NCBI GenBank assembly: GCA_039621445.1
Contig: CP154954.1
Coordinates: forward strand, 40,045,572-40,109,571
Direction: 5' to 3'
Origin: Euglena gracilis
Lineage: Eukaryota; Euglenida; Euglenophyceae; Euglenales
Length of the DNA stretch: 64,000 bases
Shown: positions 42,932 to 57,300 of the stretch, in pieces
Numbering within the stretch: position 1 is the first letter of the stretch
How the letters are laid out: each line of letters starts with the position of its first letter
The notes under the pieces: generated by a model
Seen by the model: the letters and a program-made list of their open reading frames with translations, nothing else
Told to the model about the DNA's origin: nothing
Databases searched by the model: none
Made by a program: the position numbers and the translations under genes

Positions 42932-45900
42932 TCAGGGCAGGGGAAACACACGTCGGAGTCCTGGGTTGCGATTCATCCGAACTTGTTCCTTGATCAAATC
43001 CAACAGTTGCCGGTTGATCCCGTTGTCTGGGGAAAGGGTAGGAAGTGCCCAAAACTCCTTTCACCGACAGGGTGGTCGCTCGGACATCGGGTGGTCGAAC
43101 ATATATCGATGGGGTTGGTTGCAAATGAGCCAATTCCCACCGCTTTTTAAAAATTTGCGCATTGTTCTCGGGAAATATCTTGAACGTTTTTAAAAAAACA
43201 AACGCTTTTCCAATGATGTCTTTCAAATAATATGGTTTTCAACAGCAAGAACACTTTCCTGCTTGCTCAGTAATTTTTTGATGCCTTGATGCCTTGATGC
43301 CTCTGCTATGAGGGTGGCTGTGACCAATTTATTTAACAAATCTCTGGATTTATTAAAGAAATTCTGGAGTTCTGGTTAAAGAAATTGGATTTGTCTCTGG
43401 ATCTGAATTTAACAAATCCCCCAAATATGAAGCCCCCCCCCCAGAAAACAAAACCCCTTCAAGGGGTTTGATTTTGACACCCATACAAAAAACCCCACCC
43501 AAATATGAAGCCCCTAGAAAATACCATACACATTCACGCATCAAGGAATTCGAGGGAATGCACAAAAGAATACTGGTGTGGTAAAGGCTGTGGTAATGGA
43601 TGAATGGTACTTTGACTGAATTGGTGGCAATGAAACTCGGAGACACTAAAAAAAAGGTAATTGTCTCTACCCAAGGGCCTTGAAATGAAGCCTTAACATT
43701 GGTTTGAGGGACAAATAAAATTCTAATAGCCTTTGAAAACTTGGGCTGCTTTTGTTTAGACACCTCCAGCCGCAAAAAAAGGCAGAAAAGACAAGCCTTT
43801 GAGGGTGTACTGCACTGCTTGCTAAAACGTCAAAATTTCATTCTTCGGGGGTCAAATTCATTTTAGCAACCCCCCAAATACGGAAAAAAAGCAAGGTTGG
43901 GGGTTGATTTGAGTCCCAGCTGCTCTGACCCAGTCGAAATTCTCCTTGAAAATGGCCATTTTGAGGACCCCAGCCAGGCTTTTGCTTACAAGTCCTCGGG
44001 GCCCGCAAACTCGTCATTTTGCTGGCAAATAGAAAAAAAGCCAGTAGCTGCCGCCCCCTACCCCAGGAAGGAAAATATTCTGCGTGCCACGTTGCAAAAA
44101 GTTTTTGACTTGTTTTTGTTTGAGTTGCTCAAAAAATCCCAAAAATCCCAAAAAAGCGTCATTTTTGGCAGGTTTTGGGTCAAAACAATTACGGCACTTC
44201 GCGCTTTGCGCCAGTCACTGGGGGGATTTTCCCACAAGCTAGCCTTGCTAGCAGACCCCTCCCCCGGAGGAGAAGCGGAGGAGAAAGTCAACAAGGATTT
44301 CCACTGGCTGGACCAGCTGCAGTCCAGCCCCCTACGGGGGCTGCAGTCCAGCCCCCTACGGGGGGGGGGGGGGTGTACAGTAGGGGTCAAAACTACTCGT
44401 ACAGCAAAGGGGTCATAACTACTCGTACACCCCCCAAGGAAAAATGTGAAGGATCCACCGGAGGTCCGTACGACGTGCGTGTTGCCATGTTGCCTGTCCC
44501 ATTTGGTGGCATGGTAACAAAAAAAGTGCTCCTGCGTGTCCGCAGAGCATTTCTGCACAATGCCACCCAAGCGAACCGGCCCTGAGCGTGATGCTCAGCG
44601 GGCCTGGATTTGGGCTTCCTTTTGTGGTGGCTCCAGCTATGGGGCCATCGCCACTGCCGAACGTCTCGGCCGCAGCACCGTGCAGCCCATTGTCAAGCAG
44701 ATTCGGGATTCGGGGCAAATCGCCGCATGGACTGGTGGTGGGCGTCTCCCTGTGGCATCACAGAGGTGCGATTTCCCACCTTTTTGACGGGTGAGTCAAC
44801 GTGTTTACGCCTGCTCAGGTACAAAAACGCGCTGTTCCGCCGCACCAACAAACATCCTTTCTGGGGGGGCGACCCGGCTGGCCGAGCAGTTGCACACCGA
44901 CATGCAGCATTGACCACCCGACCCCCTGGAGCTGTGGTACAGGTGCACGAATCCTTCCAGGGCTTGTCTGTGTTGCTGTATGCATTTGCAGATACCAGGG
45001 CGCCCTTCAAAGTCACCCGTGCAGCGGATGTTGCGTCGGCTGGGGTTCCGCAGTGTTCCGGCCATGCGCAAGCCACTGCTGTCCCAGACGAGCAAGCGCC
45101 AGAGGCTGGAGTACGCCAGGAAGCATCGGGTGTCCGACTGGTCGAAATCGGACCAAAAGATCTTCTGGGTGAGGCCTGGGGGGCAAGTGAGGTATGTTTC
45201 TTGAGCCTTGCTCGTCTAGATCGCTCTTTCACCATGGTTTGGACGGTAACTGTGTCTGGCATTGGTTCTTTTCTGTTTTCAGGTGCTGGAAACTCGTTCG
45301 GGAGTCGAGGTACACCGCAAAGTACACCGTCCCGACTGTCCAGAAGCCGGAATCCCTGATGATCTGGGCCAACATGAAGTCCAACGGCGCAATCTGTCTT
45401 CGATGGTATCAACACAGTTGAGTACAGAACCATCCTTCATGGCGCCAAGACCTTCATCAAGCCAGGGTGTGCAGCCCCATGGACACCTGAGTACCTGCTG
45501 CCACTCCGCCCTATTGTGCAGGGGTCGTGGCTGGACATTTTAGCAAGAAAGAGCGCCGGCGCATCGGGCAACCAGCACATCTTGGTGGTTGCATCGCCAG
45601 CGGGTGGCGCGTCACAACGCTGGAGTCTGGCCGCCGATGCCTCCAGACATGAACCCGATCGAACATCTGTGGACTTGGGTTCTGAGGCATCTTGATGGAG
45701 CCGTGTTCACTGGACGTGAACAATTGTGGAGCACTCTACAAGAGGCCTTTGCAGCTGTGCCTGCAAGCTATGTGCACAGTTTGTATGCCTCGCTGCCAAG
45801 CTGCATGCAGGCGCTTATCGCAGCCCGTGGAGGCCCCACCAGCTACTGAACGCTCAGTGGCCCATAATGCCTGCACACTGTGGCAATAGTGCGACGTGGA

Positions 45901-48900
45901 TGCTTGCTACGTCGTGCTTCACATTTTTCCTTGGGGGGTGTACAAGTAGTTATGACCCCTTTGCTGTACGAGTAGTTTCCCCTACTGTACGAACCCTTAG
46001 GCAGAAGCCTGACCCCAACACTTTTTTGGCCGGGTGTGCTTGCAACCAGAAAACCTGACCTCCCCCCCCCTCCCCACCGCCCCACCGGTTACCAACAGCA
46101 CGCCCCCAAACTTCTTCCCCCCCCCCCGCCCATTGGGAGGGGGTTCTCCACCAACAGACCCAAGTCGGTGTGGGACCCCCCGGGGGGCCAGCTATTTCGG
46201 ACGAAAAAATTTGTGCTGGAGAAAAATTTCGTCAGCACAAAAACTTTCGGCTGGTCCAACTTCCAGGCCCGCTGTGCAGGACCCCAGGGGGGGGGGGGTT
46301 GGCCCATCCCAACCTCACGAGAAGCCTGGTTTCAACACCCGAATGCCTGGAGAGCGACGCCCACCCAGGTGCCAGGTCATGGAGGCTGCGGTGAGCCAGC
46401 CGCACCCTGCAGCCAACCCCCAACCCGTTGGCCGGGGCACACCGCCCAGGTAGACCTCCTGCAGCGCGGTGTTCACATCCAGGGCCGCCGCCAGGTGCCG
46501 GGCCCCTTGGGTCCCGATGGCGTTGACTGCAGCGGCAGGCAGAGGGCAGGGCAGGGACCCCCCCCCCCGCTGGGCTGGGCCGTGCAACGGCAGCGCTCGG
46601 GCACGGAATTGAACCACAGTTGTCACCAATGACGCAACTCTTGGGGGACGCCCCCCCCCCCCGAACCGAAGGCATGTGTGTCCCTCCGCCCACCACACTC
46701 GCCCCGGGGCTGCTCGGGATGCTCACGGCCCCCCCCCCACCCAGCAAGGCAGGGCACACACAGGCCAACCAGATGCCCTGCAGCGTGGCGTTCTCCCGCA
46801 GGGCCCCCGCCAGGTGGTGGGCCCCCTCGGGGCCGAAGTTGTTGGCTGCGGCCGGGCACGGGGCAGTGGGAGGCGAGGCGGGGAAAGGCGGCGGCACCAA
46901 ATGCAACCCGGTGGCGGAGACGCCCCTCCCTTCCCTCAACACAATTGGGCCCCTGCTCAAGTGGGGGACCCACTTGTATGGTGAGGCCGGGGCACGTCGG
47001 CAAGCACCGGTGGCCACCCAGGGTCCCAGACACAGTCAGACCCAATCACGCCAAAAGAAATCCTGTCACCCCAACTTTAAAAGATTTTTTTTGGCACATT
47101 TGCCCACTTCTGGCAGCTACAAGTGGCCTTTGGCGACTTTTGGTTGCTTTTAGTTGCTTTTTTGTATCTCTTGGTTGCTTTTAGGCCACTTTTGGCCAAA
47201 TTTGGCCTTCTTTACCCACTTTTGCCGCCTTTGGCCACTTTTGCCCACTGTAGGCTGCTTCTGCTGCTTTTGGCCACTTTGAGGCCGCTTTTGGCCATCT
47301 TGGCCGCCTTGGCTGTTTTTTTATGTCCACATTTGCCCAATGCTTTTTGGCCACTTTTGCCCACTTTTTTGCTGATTTCAACTGCTGTTGGCTACGCTTT
47401 TGGCCACTTGTTGCCACCTTTGATGGCTTTTGGCCACTTTTTGCTGCTTTCAATTCCTTTTGGCCACAACTGGGGGGCCCTTTGGCCGGCCGCTGTTTTT
47501 TGGTCTCCCCCACAACTCCCCTTTGGCCCCAACCACCCTCTACCCCCCCCCACCAAGAATCATTCTCACCTAAACAGCCACGCCTGAAGAAAACTGAATT
47601 GATGGTTTGGCATTCAGCCTTTTCGGTTCATCCTTTTGGGGCCTCCACCAGGATCCACTCCCCCCCCCCCCCCCCGGGGCGTCTCTTCACACCTCAATTT
47701 GTCCACCTCCCCAATTCTGGGGGGAGGGGCACAAAAAAGGCCAAATGTTTCCTGACTCTCCCAGTCGGCCTTCCGAGGTGGGCTCAAAAACCTGACCATT
47801 CCCCCCCCCCCCGGGTCCTGGGGCCCCAACCCACCACCCGTCATCCCCCCCCCAGATGAAACCCCACTCCCCACCCAAAAATCGAAATGTGAACTTTCTC
47901 TGAGTTGATGGGGCGGAATGGCCTGGAAAACCGAGGGTGCGCATATATGTGTGTGTGTGGAATTTCAACAACTAAGCTATCTCAATGGTATCTCTTCACA
48001 ACTCCTCCACCAAGGCCTTCTGCACCCAAAACAATCTTTCCAGGGGGCACAAAACGGCAAATGTCTCTGGGTCCACTTGGCCGCCTTCCGATGGGGAGCA
48101 AGGGGGGGCCCCTTCCCCAAAATCCCCCCCTCCCCCCCCCCCCCCCCAACCCCCCCTGCCTCACCCCCCCACCCCCAAATCACCCCTGCCCCCCCCATAC
48201 CCCATAGACCCAGATATGAAACTTTCTCTGAGTTCCGGCCAAAATGGCCTCGAGGAAAACCGAGGGTGCATATATGTGTGTGTGTATGTCTATTTTTCTC
48301 CAGCCGTGGTATTCTCCGCAGCGCCTCCAGGTGTTGGGCTCCGTCAACACCAAGGCCGTTGTCTGACACGCGCCACCGAAAGGCGAAAGAGTGTGTTGGG
48401 CGGGGGAGGAGAGGCGAACAAAAGCAGGCAATTGTGACCACGAGAAATGCACCGTGAATTGTGGAGTCACAGGAGACCTTCCCGCAATGTGGCCATGTGG
48501 CAGAAAACTTTTTGGGAAAACAACCACAGACCAGATATGAGAAAAGGCAACACCCAGTCCCATGTATAGCATACCATGGAAATAAACCCTGGGGTATGGG
48601 GGGAGGGGCATTTTGTACACACGCTTTTGGGGCTCCCAAATCCAGCGACCTTTTCTTAATCCATTTGAGACAATGTCACCAAGAAATGCTTTACAAAAGA
48701 AAATTTCACAAAAAAAGTGTGCCGAACTTAAAATATGATTGGCCTCTGCAAGCAATGTGCTTGGAATATGCGCTAAAAGGCCCCCTAAATATGCACTAAA
48801 ATATGCCGGAATATGCACTTAATATGCGGAAGAATATGTGGATAATATATGATTTTCCCAAAACCGGGACATGTTTGGCCACCCACCCTTTAATTCATTT

Positions 48901-51259
48901 CATGCCATTTTGCACCAACTTGGTTCCATTTAGGGCTGTCGTCAACCATTTTTGGCCAACTTTGACAATGTTGACTGTTTTGAGTCATTTTTGGGGCCAT
49001 TTCAAGCCAGTTTGGGCCATTTTTCGACCGTTTCAGTAATTATTTACCATTATTGACCATGCAGAGTCATTTTACAGAGAAAAAAAATTGCCATAAAAAG
49101 CCAAAAAGTGGTCTACTGTTCCCAAAATGGCCAAATTTACCGAAATCGGACCGTGGCCAAAAACTGTACAAAATGGGGCCCAAAGATGCGCGGAAGGGCC
49201 GAAAATGACTAAAAATATGCGGAAATGGTCAAATGGGAAAAAATGTTTGGTTGGAAACCAATTTTGTTTTGGGCTAGTTAAAACCCGTGTGACGGAGAAT
49301 GCAGAAAATGAACCCAAATATGGCGTAGAGCGGCCCAAAGTTGCCCAAAAAATGGCCCATTAGACCACTCCTTGCTTGCTGCAAATCAAAGAACGCATTA
49401 ATTCACAAAATTTTTGCCGGCACAGATCAAATCCAGGCTTCTTTTTAAGACCCCCGGGGGGGGGGGTCCCCCCACCCACCCAGGGTGGCGCGGGACCCCC
49501 CCGGGGGGGGGGGGGGGGGCCGGGGACCCCCCCCCCAAAATCGGGCCCGTTAAAGGCAATTTCCAAAAAAATTCGGCGCTTCGCGCCGAAAAGGTGTACC
49601 CAGCGCCTCCGGCGCGGGACCCCCCCCCCGGGGGGGGGGGGTCCGGCCCGGACCCACCCACCCACCCCCCCTCCCCCCGGGAGGGGGGGGGGTCTGCTGA
49701 CTTAAAAAGAAGCCTGATTCAAATCACAAAAATGCAGATTTGTAAAAAAAAATTTGTCCGCACAAAAAAACAGAACACAGAAAATTAAAGACAGCTGATA
49801 AAGCAGGTGTCCACCAGGTGTCTACCACAATCTTTCCAAACTATTTTTTTTGCAAATTTTAAAATAAATTTCACTTTTTTGACCAAAAGCACATATTTTG
49901 CATATATTGTGCAGATTTAGGCACATTCCGGGGTTTTGCAGGAGTTTTTTTGGCAGCATAGTTGCTCATTCCCGCATAATTTGACCGCACACTTTTGGGC
50001 TCGATTTGGGCATTTCATACTACTTGGGCGCCTTTCCTTCCTTTTAGACCATTTTTCGCCATTTTTGGGTCATTTTGGGCATTTTTTATGTGGCACAGAC
50101 CTCGCTCTAGTACACGTTGGTAGAAAAACTTACTGCATCGCATTTTGAAAAAAAAATATGTTTTCATCAACAATTTTTCCCGTCATTCAGTGCCCTCCCT
50201 GGAGGAGCCATGCAAGTTTTCAAGTTTTCAAGGTTTCAGAAACTGACCTACAAAAAAATACTTTTGCCTTTCGGTGGAGGTGGGAGAGACGACAAAAAGA
50301 GGCAGAATGGATGGCATAAAGATACAACGCAAATCAAAATGTGCCTTTCTTAGAGGTTTGAGAGGGAATTCTGGTCGCCAAAAATTCCCAAGAAAGGGGT
50401 CAGATTTTGAGGGAGGCATCAACTTCTTTTTCATAGGCAGCCTAGGTTTCCTTCGTGTGATTGTGCAAAAATACCATCTTTTGAAATTCCCAATTAACCC
50501 CCCCAGTTTAAAATTTCTGTCTTTATGTTGGGCGAAAATTCAAACCCCTGTAGGGGTTTGTTTATAAACTTGGGGAGGTTGTATTTGGAGGGTTTACATT
50601 GTATTTGGGGGGGGGGGGTAAATGGCACCCAGACCCGTAAAATATATGCAGAGCAGATGTCCCCGCAGCTGACCGGACATGTACGCCTAAGATGTGTCTT
50701 GGAACCCACCGACGACTGCCTCATCAATTTGGGATGGTGCTGGAACAATTTGGGGCAGGCGAGCCCTTCATGATTCCATGCACGTAGACCTTTGAAAAAA
50801 AAATTGCCGCCCGGCAACTGCTCAAACAGAAGGTTCCTGCAATTGCCCAAAGGGTCCTCCCTGGGCACTCGAATCACAAAAAACGTTAAATATGACAAAA
50901 GACTCACCTATTGGGCGCAAAATTTGGGCTTCGGCAGTTGAGTCTGTGAAAAACCATTTTGCCACTTGTAAATTGTGAGCCACTTGTACAATTGTGCAAA
51001 GAACCATGTTCCTTTGCCAAATTGGGCAGGGGGAACTTACTCAAAAAACCACGCAATGTCCATGGGGAGGGATCCAGCACCACAGGAATTCAGGTAATGC
51101 CACACTTTAAGGCATTAACTTCCCCTCCAAACAGACTGGCATCGGAGGACGTTGGTTGGTTTAAAATGGTTCCTTTGCACAAAATGGACAAAGGAACTCA
51201 GATTCTTGTTGACGTGTGGGTGTCCCAAAATCAATGGAGAAATTTGCGTGCGTGCGTGC

Positions 51260-51310
<51 letters not shown>

Positions 51311-54300
51311 CCTTTTGGTGTTGTTCAGCCGGAGTATATTAGGTCATTCATTCCCCCCATCCCAATAAATATTCAGCGCATACCTTCCAAGGAGATCTCC
51401 TGCACGGTTGCATTCTGCCGCAGGGCTGCCGCCAGGTCCTCTATTCCACCAGGCCCGATGTTGTTGCCTGGGGGAGGTGAGTGGAAGCCTCTCAATCCGC
51501 TTCTGGAAGTCACCCACCCAGAGCCTGGGGGGGGGGGGGCGGTCATTTTGGGTTTCAAAATGCATCCGGCACCCAACAGGTATTGGTCATTTTCGGGGAG
51601 GGCGAAAACACAGGAAAACAAATTTGAAAGATCCGAAAACCATGAAAATTTGGAAACTCTAAAAAATCTTTTCACCTCAAGGTAAATCACACAATAAATT
51701 TAGCAGATTTCAGCAGGTGTGAACCAGTGCCAACCAGTGCGTCACTCAACGGAAAAAATGCCAAGCCCTAAACAGGATATCAGCCCAGCGATTATGAGCA
51801 CCACTGTTTCAAGACAGTAGCATGTTACAAAGAAAAATGCCCCACCGAGACAAGACTCTATTTGTGGTACTGTTATTATTGACAACATGAACAGAATGAA
51901 AACTGTTTTTTAAAAGCGAAGAAAATAATTTCACAGATTTACCCCCATTCCGCAGGGGGGGGATTTACAAAAAAAACACCTCAAAGTATGGAACACAAAA
52001 CAAAGTGCAAAGAATGCAAAAAATGCAAGATGCACGTAAACTACTTTAGGAGCTCCCCAGGGCTGTGCACTTTTCCACCGGAGAGGGCTTGTAAAATTTT
52101 GACCTGCTCCAAATATGCAACACCAAAGGTAAATGTGGGTGCAAACTGCAACATCACATGGTGGTTCACCTAGTTGCCTTCACTTAAACCCCCCTCCCCA
52201 TATACAAATCCCCCCAAATACAACCCCCCCAAATATAAAAAACCCCCCGAGGACCTTGAAATCCTGCCCGAATATAACCCCCCCCAGCGCGAAGCGCCGG
52301 AAGGAAAATTTTTCGACAAAATCTCTCCCGAAATTGTGATTTTTGGCAGATTTGGGAGCACTTTTTTTTATACCAAAAATATGTGAAAATTGCTCCTTTA
52401 CCCGAAAACTGAAATCTTTGGACCCCAAAGGTGGGTGTATTTGTGATTTTGGACCGAAAAAGAGATTACTGGATCCCGCCAGGATGTCGATTTTTCCGAC
52501 CGAATGTAACCCCCCCCCCCAAATATAAAACCCCCTCGGGGTCTTGAAATTTCCGCCCAAATATAAAACCGGGGGTTTTTATATTTGGGGGGTTATATTT
52601 CATTTTGCAACTGCTGAATGTAGATTAGATCCAAGACGTGTAGTGTGCAACTTCCAGTAGTCTGGGAGTGGAGCAATCTTGCCTGTTTTGCCTGTTTGTG
52701 CAAATGCCTGGAAAAAAATCAGAAAGACAAAATGTGCAAAAAAAAGCAAAAAAAAGCAAAAAAGCGACTTTTCAAAAATTTTCATAGTGCAAAAAAAAAT
52801 GCAATTATGCAACTTGCATATCCCCCCCCCCTGCATCCTACCCGGGCGGCATACACCCCAGGTAGATCTCCTGTAGCGTGGTGGTGACCTTCAGGAGGGC
52901 CGCCAGGTGCTGGGCGCCTTCGGGGCCGATGCCATTGCCTGCGGGCGGCAGCAACACAGGGAGGGAAAGGGAAGGGGTCTTCCCACCCGCCTCTCGGCTC
53001 CTGAATCAATGGTGCAGTGCAAAGAGGAGCGATTAGGCACCAATTTTTTTTACATATATGGTCAGGGGAAGGACGCCCACCACTCGATGATAATGGCCTG
53101 AGATGGCCAAAATATGAAAACAAATTTCATATTTTGACCATGGCTGACCGTGGCCTAAAGAATGTGCAAAATGGGGGCCAGAAAAAAACACTTGGCTAAA
53201 ATATGCAGGAATATGAAATAAATGAGTGGGCGGGAATGGTGGATGTGTGGCTGGAAACCAGTTTTGCTATTTAGGATTTATGTCAGACAATTGTGGAAAA
53301 TGCTCCCAAGTGGTGGATAATGGCCCAAATGCCCCAAAACAGCTCATTGAACCACTGGTGCCAACGATACACACTAATACACAGGACAAAAGGCGTCCCA
53401 GGGAAAAATCTGCGCCAGGAGGAGAACCTTTTTTAAGCAGGAATCAAAATAATAAAAAAATAAGGAAGCCAAAACACCTGCAAATTCGCCCAAATTGGAA
53501 AATTTGCTAGAAAATTAGCGAAAAGAATACTTGCGTTCACTTGTGAACGATTTGGGGAATGTCCGAGACTCACCTTCCATTTCAGATTCATGCGGACAAA
53601 TTACGGAAAGGGGGAAAATGTGGAAAAATTGTAGAAAACTCCAGAAAACTGCAGAAAACTGCGGAAAATTGCAGACATCAATCTCCCGACCCAAATTAAC
53701 CCCAAACACATGTGGTCAAAATATGCGGAAATCAGGGCGTGTTTAAACGACCCCCGGGGTCCGCCCAGGGGGGGGGGGGGCGAAGAGCGGCCCAGGGAGC
53801 CGCCCAAAGCCCCGGGGGGGGGGGGGGGGGCTGGAAAATCTGGGCTGGCTGGAAAACGGCTGCTGGCTGACCGGTCCTGGGCTGGAACTGGGCCTGACCC
53901 GTCACACCAGGTACCAAAAAAAGTCGAATTTTAAAAAAAACTCCCAATAACTGCCAAGTCTGCAAAAATACCATTTTCAATTTGACCCCGAAATTGCCCT
54001 AAACAGCCCTTTTCCGACCCATTTCCACCCATTTTTGACCAGTTTTTGGGCCGTTTTTGCAGCCGCAGAGCCAAAAATCTGTTACCGTCCAGCCACCCAA
54101 AGGGCGGCTGGCTGGACCTGGGAAGGTGGGTTTCCACGGTTTGGGAGAGTGCCATAAACTCCCAGCCAAAGCCCCACCCACCAAAAAATGAGAACCCCCC
54201 CCCCGGAAATAAGACCCCCCAGCCAGATTTCCAGCAAAATACCAAAGCCCCCCCCCCCGCCACCACCCTCTCACATCTCACACTAACCCCAATTCTATGC

Positions 54301-57300
54301 CGCCCGCATCCACTACCCTCTGCCTCTCATTGTGTCCTGAACTGACGGATCAAGCACTCAGAACCCACAAATGTTGCTTCTTACCAACATGTTGACCCTT
54401 GAAACAACAAAAGACCTTACAACCAGAAATTGCGATTTGGACAATTGAATCACCACACCAAGGTTGGGTTTTGGGTCTTGGGAACATATAGGATAAAGTG
54501 GAGCCCCCACACTACCCCTACTACCCCATACCTGTACTCTTTGTTTTTTGGTGTGTGGTTTTTTGTTCTGTTGGTGCCAAATCTGAGGTTTGCGAGTTTG
54601 TCGGATGTGCGCAGTATGCGGATGCCCTTGCAGAAAATGATGTCTGATTTGGAATTTTATTTCGGCTACATCATGCAAAATTATCAGAATTTGCCCCTTT
54701 TTGGAATCCATCCTGAACAAGCCTTGTTTTTTCAAGCCGACATTGACCATGGTACAGTGCTGTAAACCAACAAAGTGGATTTTTTCCATTGTTGCACCGG
54801 GGATGATGGTATTTGGTTCTGGGGGGTCCAAAAAAAAGGCGAAAAAGTAAAAAAAAAAAATGACAAAAACAGTTGCGAAAAAAAAATATCTTTTTTGTAT
54901 GTTTTTTTTTTTGTGTTGTTTGTTATCCTGTTTTTATTGTATGTGTTTTTTGTGTGTGGGGTGTGTGTGTGTGTGGGGTACTGTGGGGGCTCCACTTTAC
55001 GCCATCACTCGTCTTGAGTTTTGGGTCCCCCCAAATTTTTTTGGGTACCCCCCCAAAAAACCAAAAATTTTGTATTTTTAGAACCCCCTGTTTGAAAATT
55101 TTTCTCATTTTTTCTCATCAACACAGCCCTTTCTTTATGGCTTCTTTCAACAAATTTTACAAAGCTGTGGACAGGAGTTCAATACCAGATTTGCCCTCCT
55201 CATGGAAAGGGCAAATATACAAATGTTTGTTGTCCCACAAAGCCATTGTTGAGGGGGTTGTCAACCGTGTCCCTTGTGACCACATTGTCAAGGCCACGAA
55301 TTTCGCAACCACCACTCCATAAGTTTGGGCCAAAAACGGGCGGGGCGCTGGCGGGTCGAAAAACGCTCATTTTCGGCTCAAAAACAGGTTTTCCGGGTCC
55401 GGGAGGCCAAAAACGTCGAAAGAACAAATAAAATTTTTCGTTTTTTTTCGCCTTTTTTTTGACCGTTTTTGGCCCAAACTCCATGGGTTTCGGGCCAAAA
55501 AAAAAAACGGGGTGCCCAGGGGCTGGAAAAACACTCATTTTCGGCTCAAAAACAGATTTTCCGGGTCCGGGAGGACAAAAACATCGTTTCGGGCAAAAAA
55601 AAATCCGATTTTTTTCCCGGCTTTGACCTTGACCCGAAACTGGCCGAAACGGCTAAGTCAAAACAAACCAAAACTGTACAAAATGGCCAAAACTGGCCGA
55701 AAAATGGCAACAACTCGGGTCAGTCTCTGGACGTTTCCTTTGATTCCCCACCATTTTTGAGAAATCTCAGAAAAATGTGAGAAGCGTCGCCCAGCAAGCT
55801 TTGATTGACGAGCTGCTTTCGAAGCACCGTAAATGATGACCTTCGGAGCAACTCATGGCAAGGGCCCGTGTTCTTCATGTGGTCGACCATTGTTTCCCGT
55901 GGGTTTCTCTCATCGTCAATGGAGACCCAAAATTTTGATTTTTGGGTACCCCCCCAAAGTTTTGGCCGATTCTGGGGCTCCCCCAAAAAATACAGAAACA
56001 AAACCCAACGTTGACCACACAATGGCATTAGCACTCGATGGATAATGGCAAAAAATTTCAGGCCGCAAATTTTCCCATTTAAGGCCGTTTTAGCCAATGG
56101 GTGCTGGGCTGGGACACCCCCGCCAAAGTCGATGTGCGCCCTCGTGACGGTGTGTCTTTAATGCCTTCAAAAAAAGGCATGAACGACTCGCATTGATTTT
56201 CTGTTAGTTTCGGCCTCGGCTCTTTCCCCCAACAAACAATACTGGGGAAACAGCCATTGTCTCATCGCACACACTGCATCATGTCGTATGTGACTGGGGA
56301 ATCACTGTCCCCAACCACACCTCAGCGTCGTCATCCAGACCAAACGAGCAACTTTAAATGAATGATGCCTAAAAAGCAACGTTTTTTAAAAAAGTGCCCG
56401 CATCTGCCTGAACGGCAACCCTGGCGGCCCCACCCAGAAACAGAGAGCGTTGGCGGGCGGCGCACCATACAGGTGGATCTCCCGCAGTGTGACGTTCCGC
56501 TCCAGGGCGGCCGCCAGGCGCCGGGCCCCCTCGGGGCCAATGTCGTTGCCTGAAGGAGGGGGGGGCGGAGGACAGAGGGAAGGGAGGGGCGGGATTCCTG
56601 GCCGGGTCTGGACCCCCGGGGCAGACCCTGAGGTGAGGCCCCCGGGGGTGGGTTTGCTTTGTGTGCACCGACTGGATAACTTCTCTGCCAAAACTGTACT
56701 TTAAATGCCTCAATGCAGTCTCAAGCACTGGAGAACAGCACATTTCTTGGGGTGGAGAGAGAAATGACCGCAACCTGGAGCTTCTGGCGTGCCAAATTGG
56801 TGATCTTTGGCGATGTGGAATAGGGGAAAGTGGGTGAAATGAGACAGATTTGGCAGACAAAAATTGCATGAAAAATTCATCAGTGTGGAGTTTGCTGATG
56901 CGGTCAGATACAAAGAAAAGGTTTTTTGTAAGCGGTGAGCTTCGTGATACACCTAGATGAGCCGTTTGGTTGAGGGAGGTTGGATGAAAAATGGAATTTC
57001 AAGAAATTGACAGCATTTGCCTCGACTGGGTCACTGAGGAAATGCAGTATTTTTTTTAAAGAAAAAGCTCAAAGCGAGGAACAGAAAGGGGAAGAACAGC
57101 AAAAGTCGGGGAGGGCACACGGTCTAGATAGATCTCCTGCAGGGTGTCATTCACCTTCAGCACCTCTGCCAGGTGCCAGGCCCCCTCAGAGCCGATGCCG
57201 TTATCTGAAACGAGCAGAGGGGTACGGGGTTTGACACAAATGCCAGGTGGGTTGGGGTGGTCTGCCCCCTTCCAGTCAAGGGGGGGGGGGGAGGATACCC

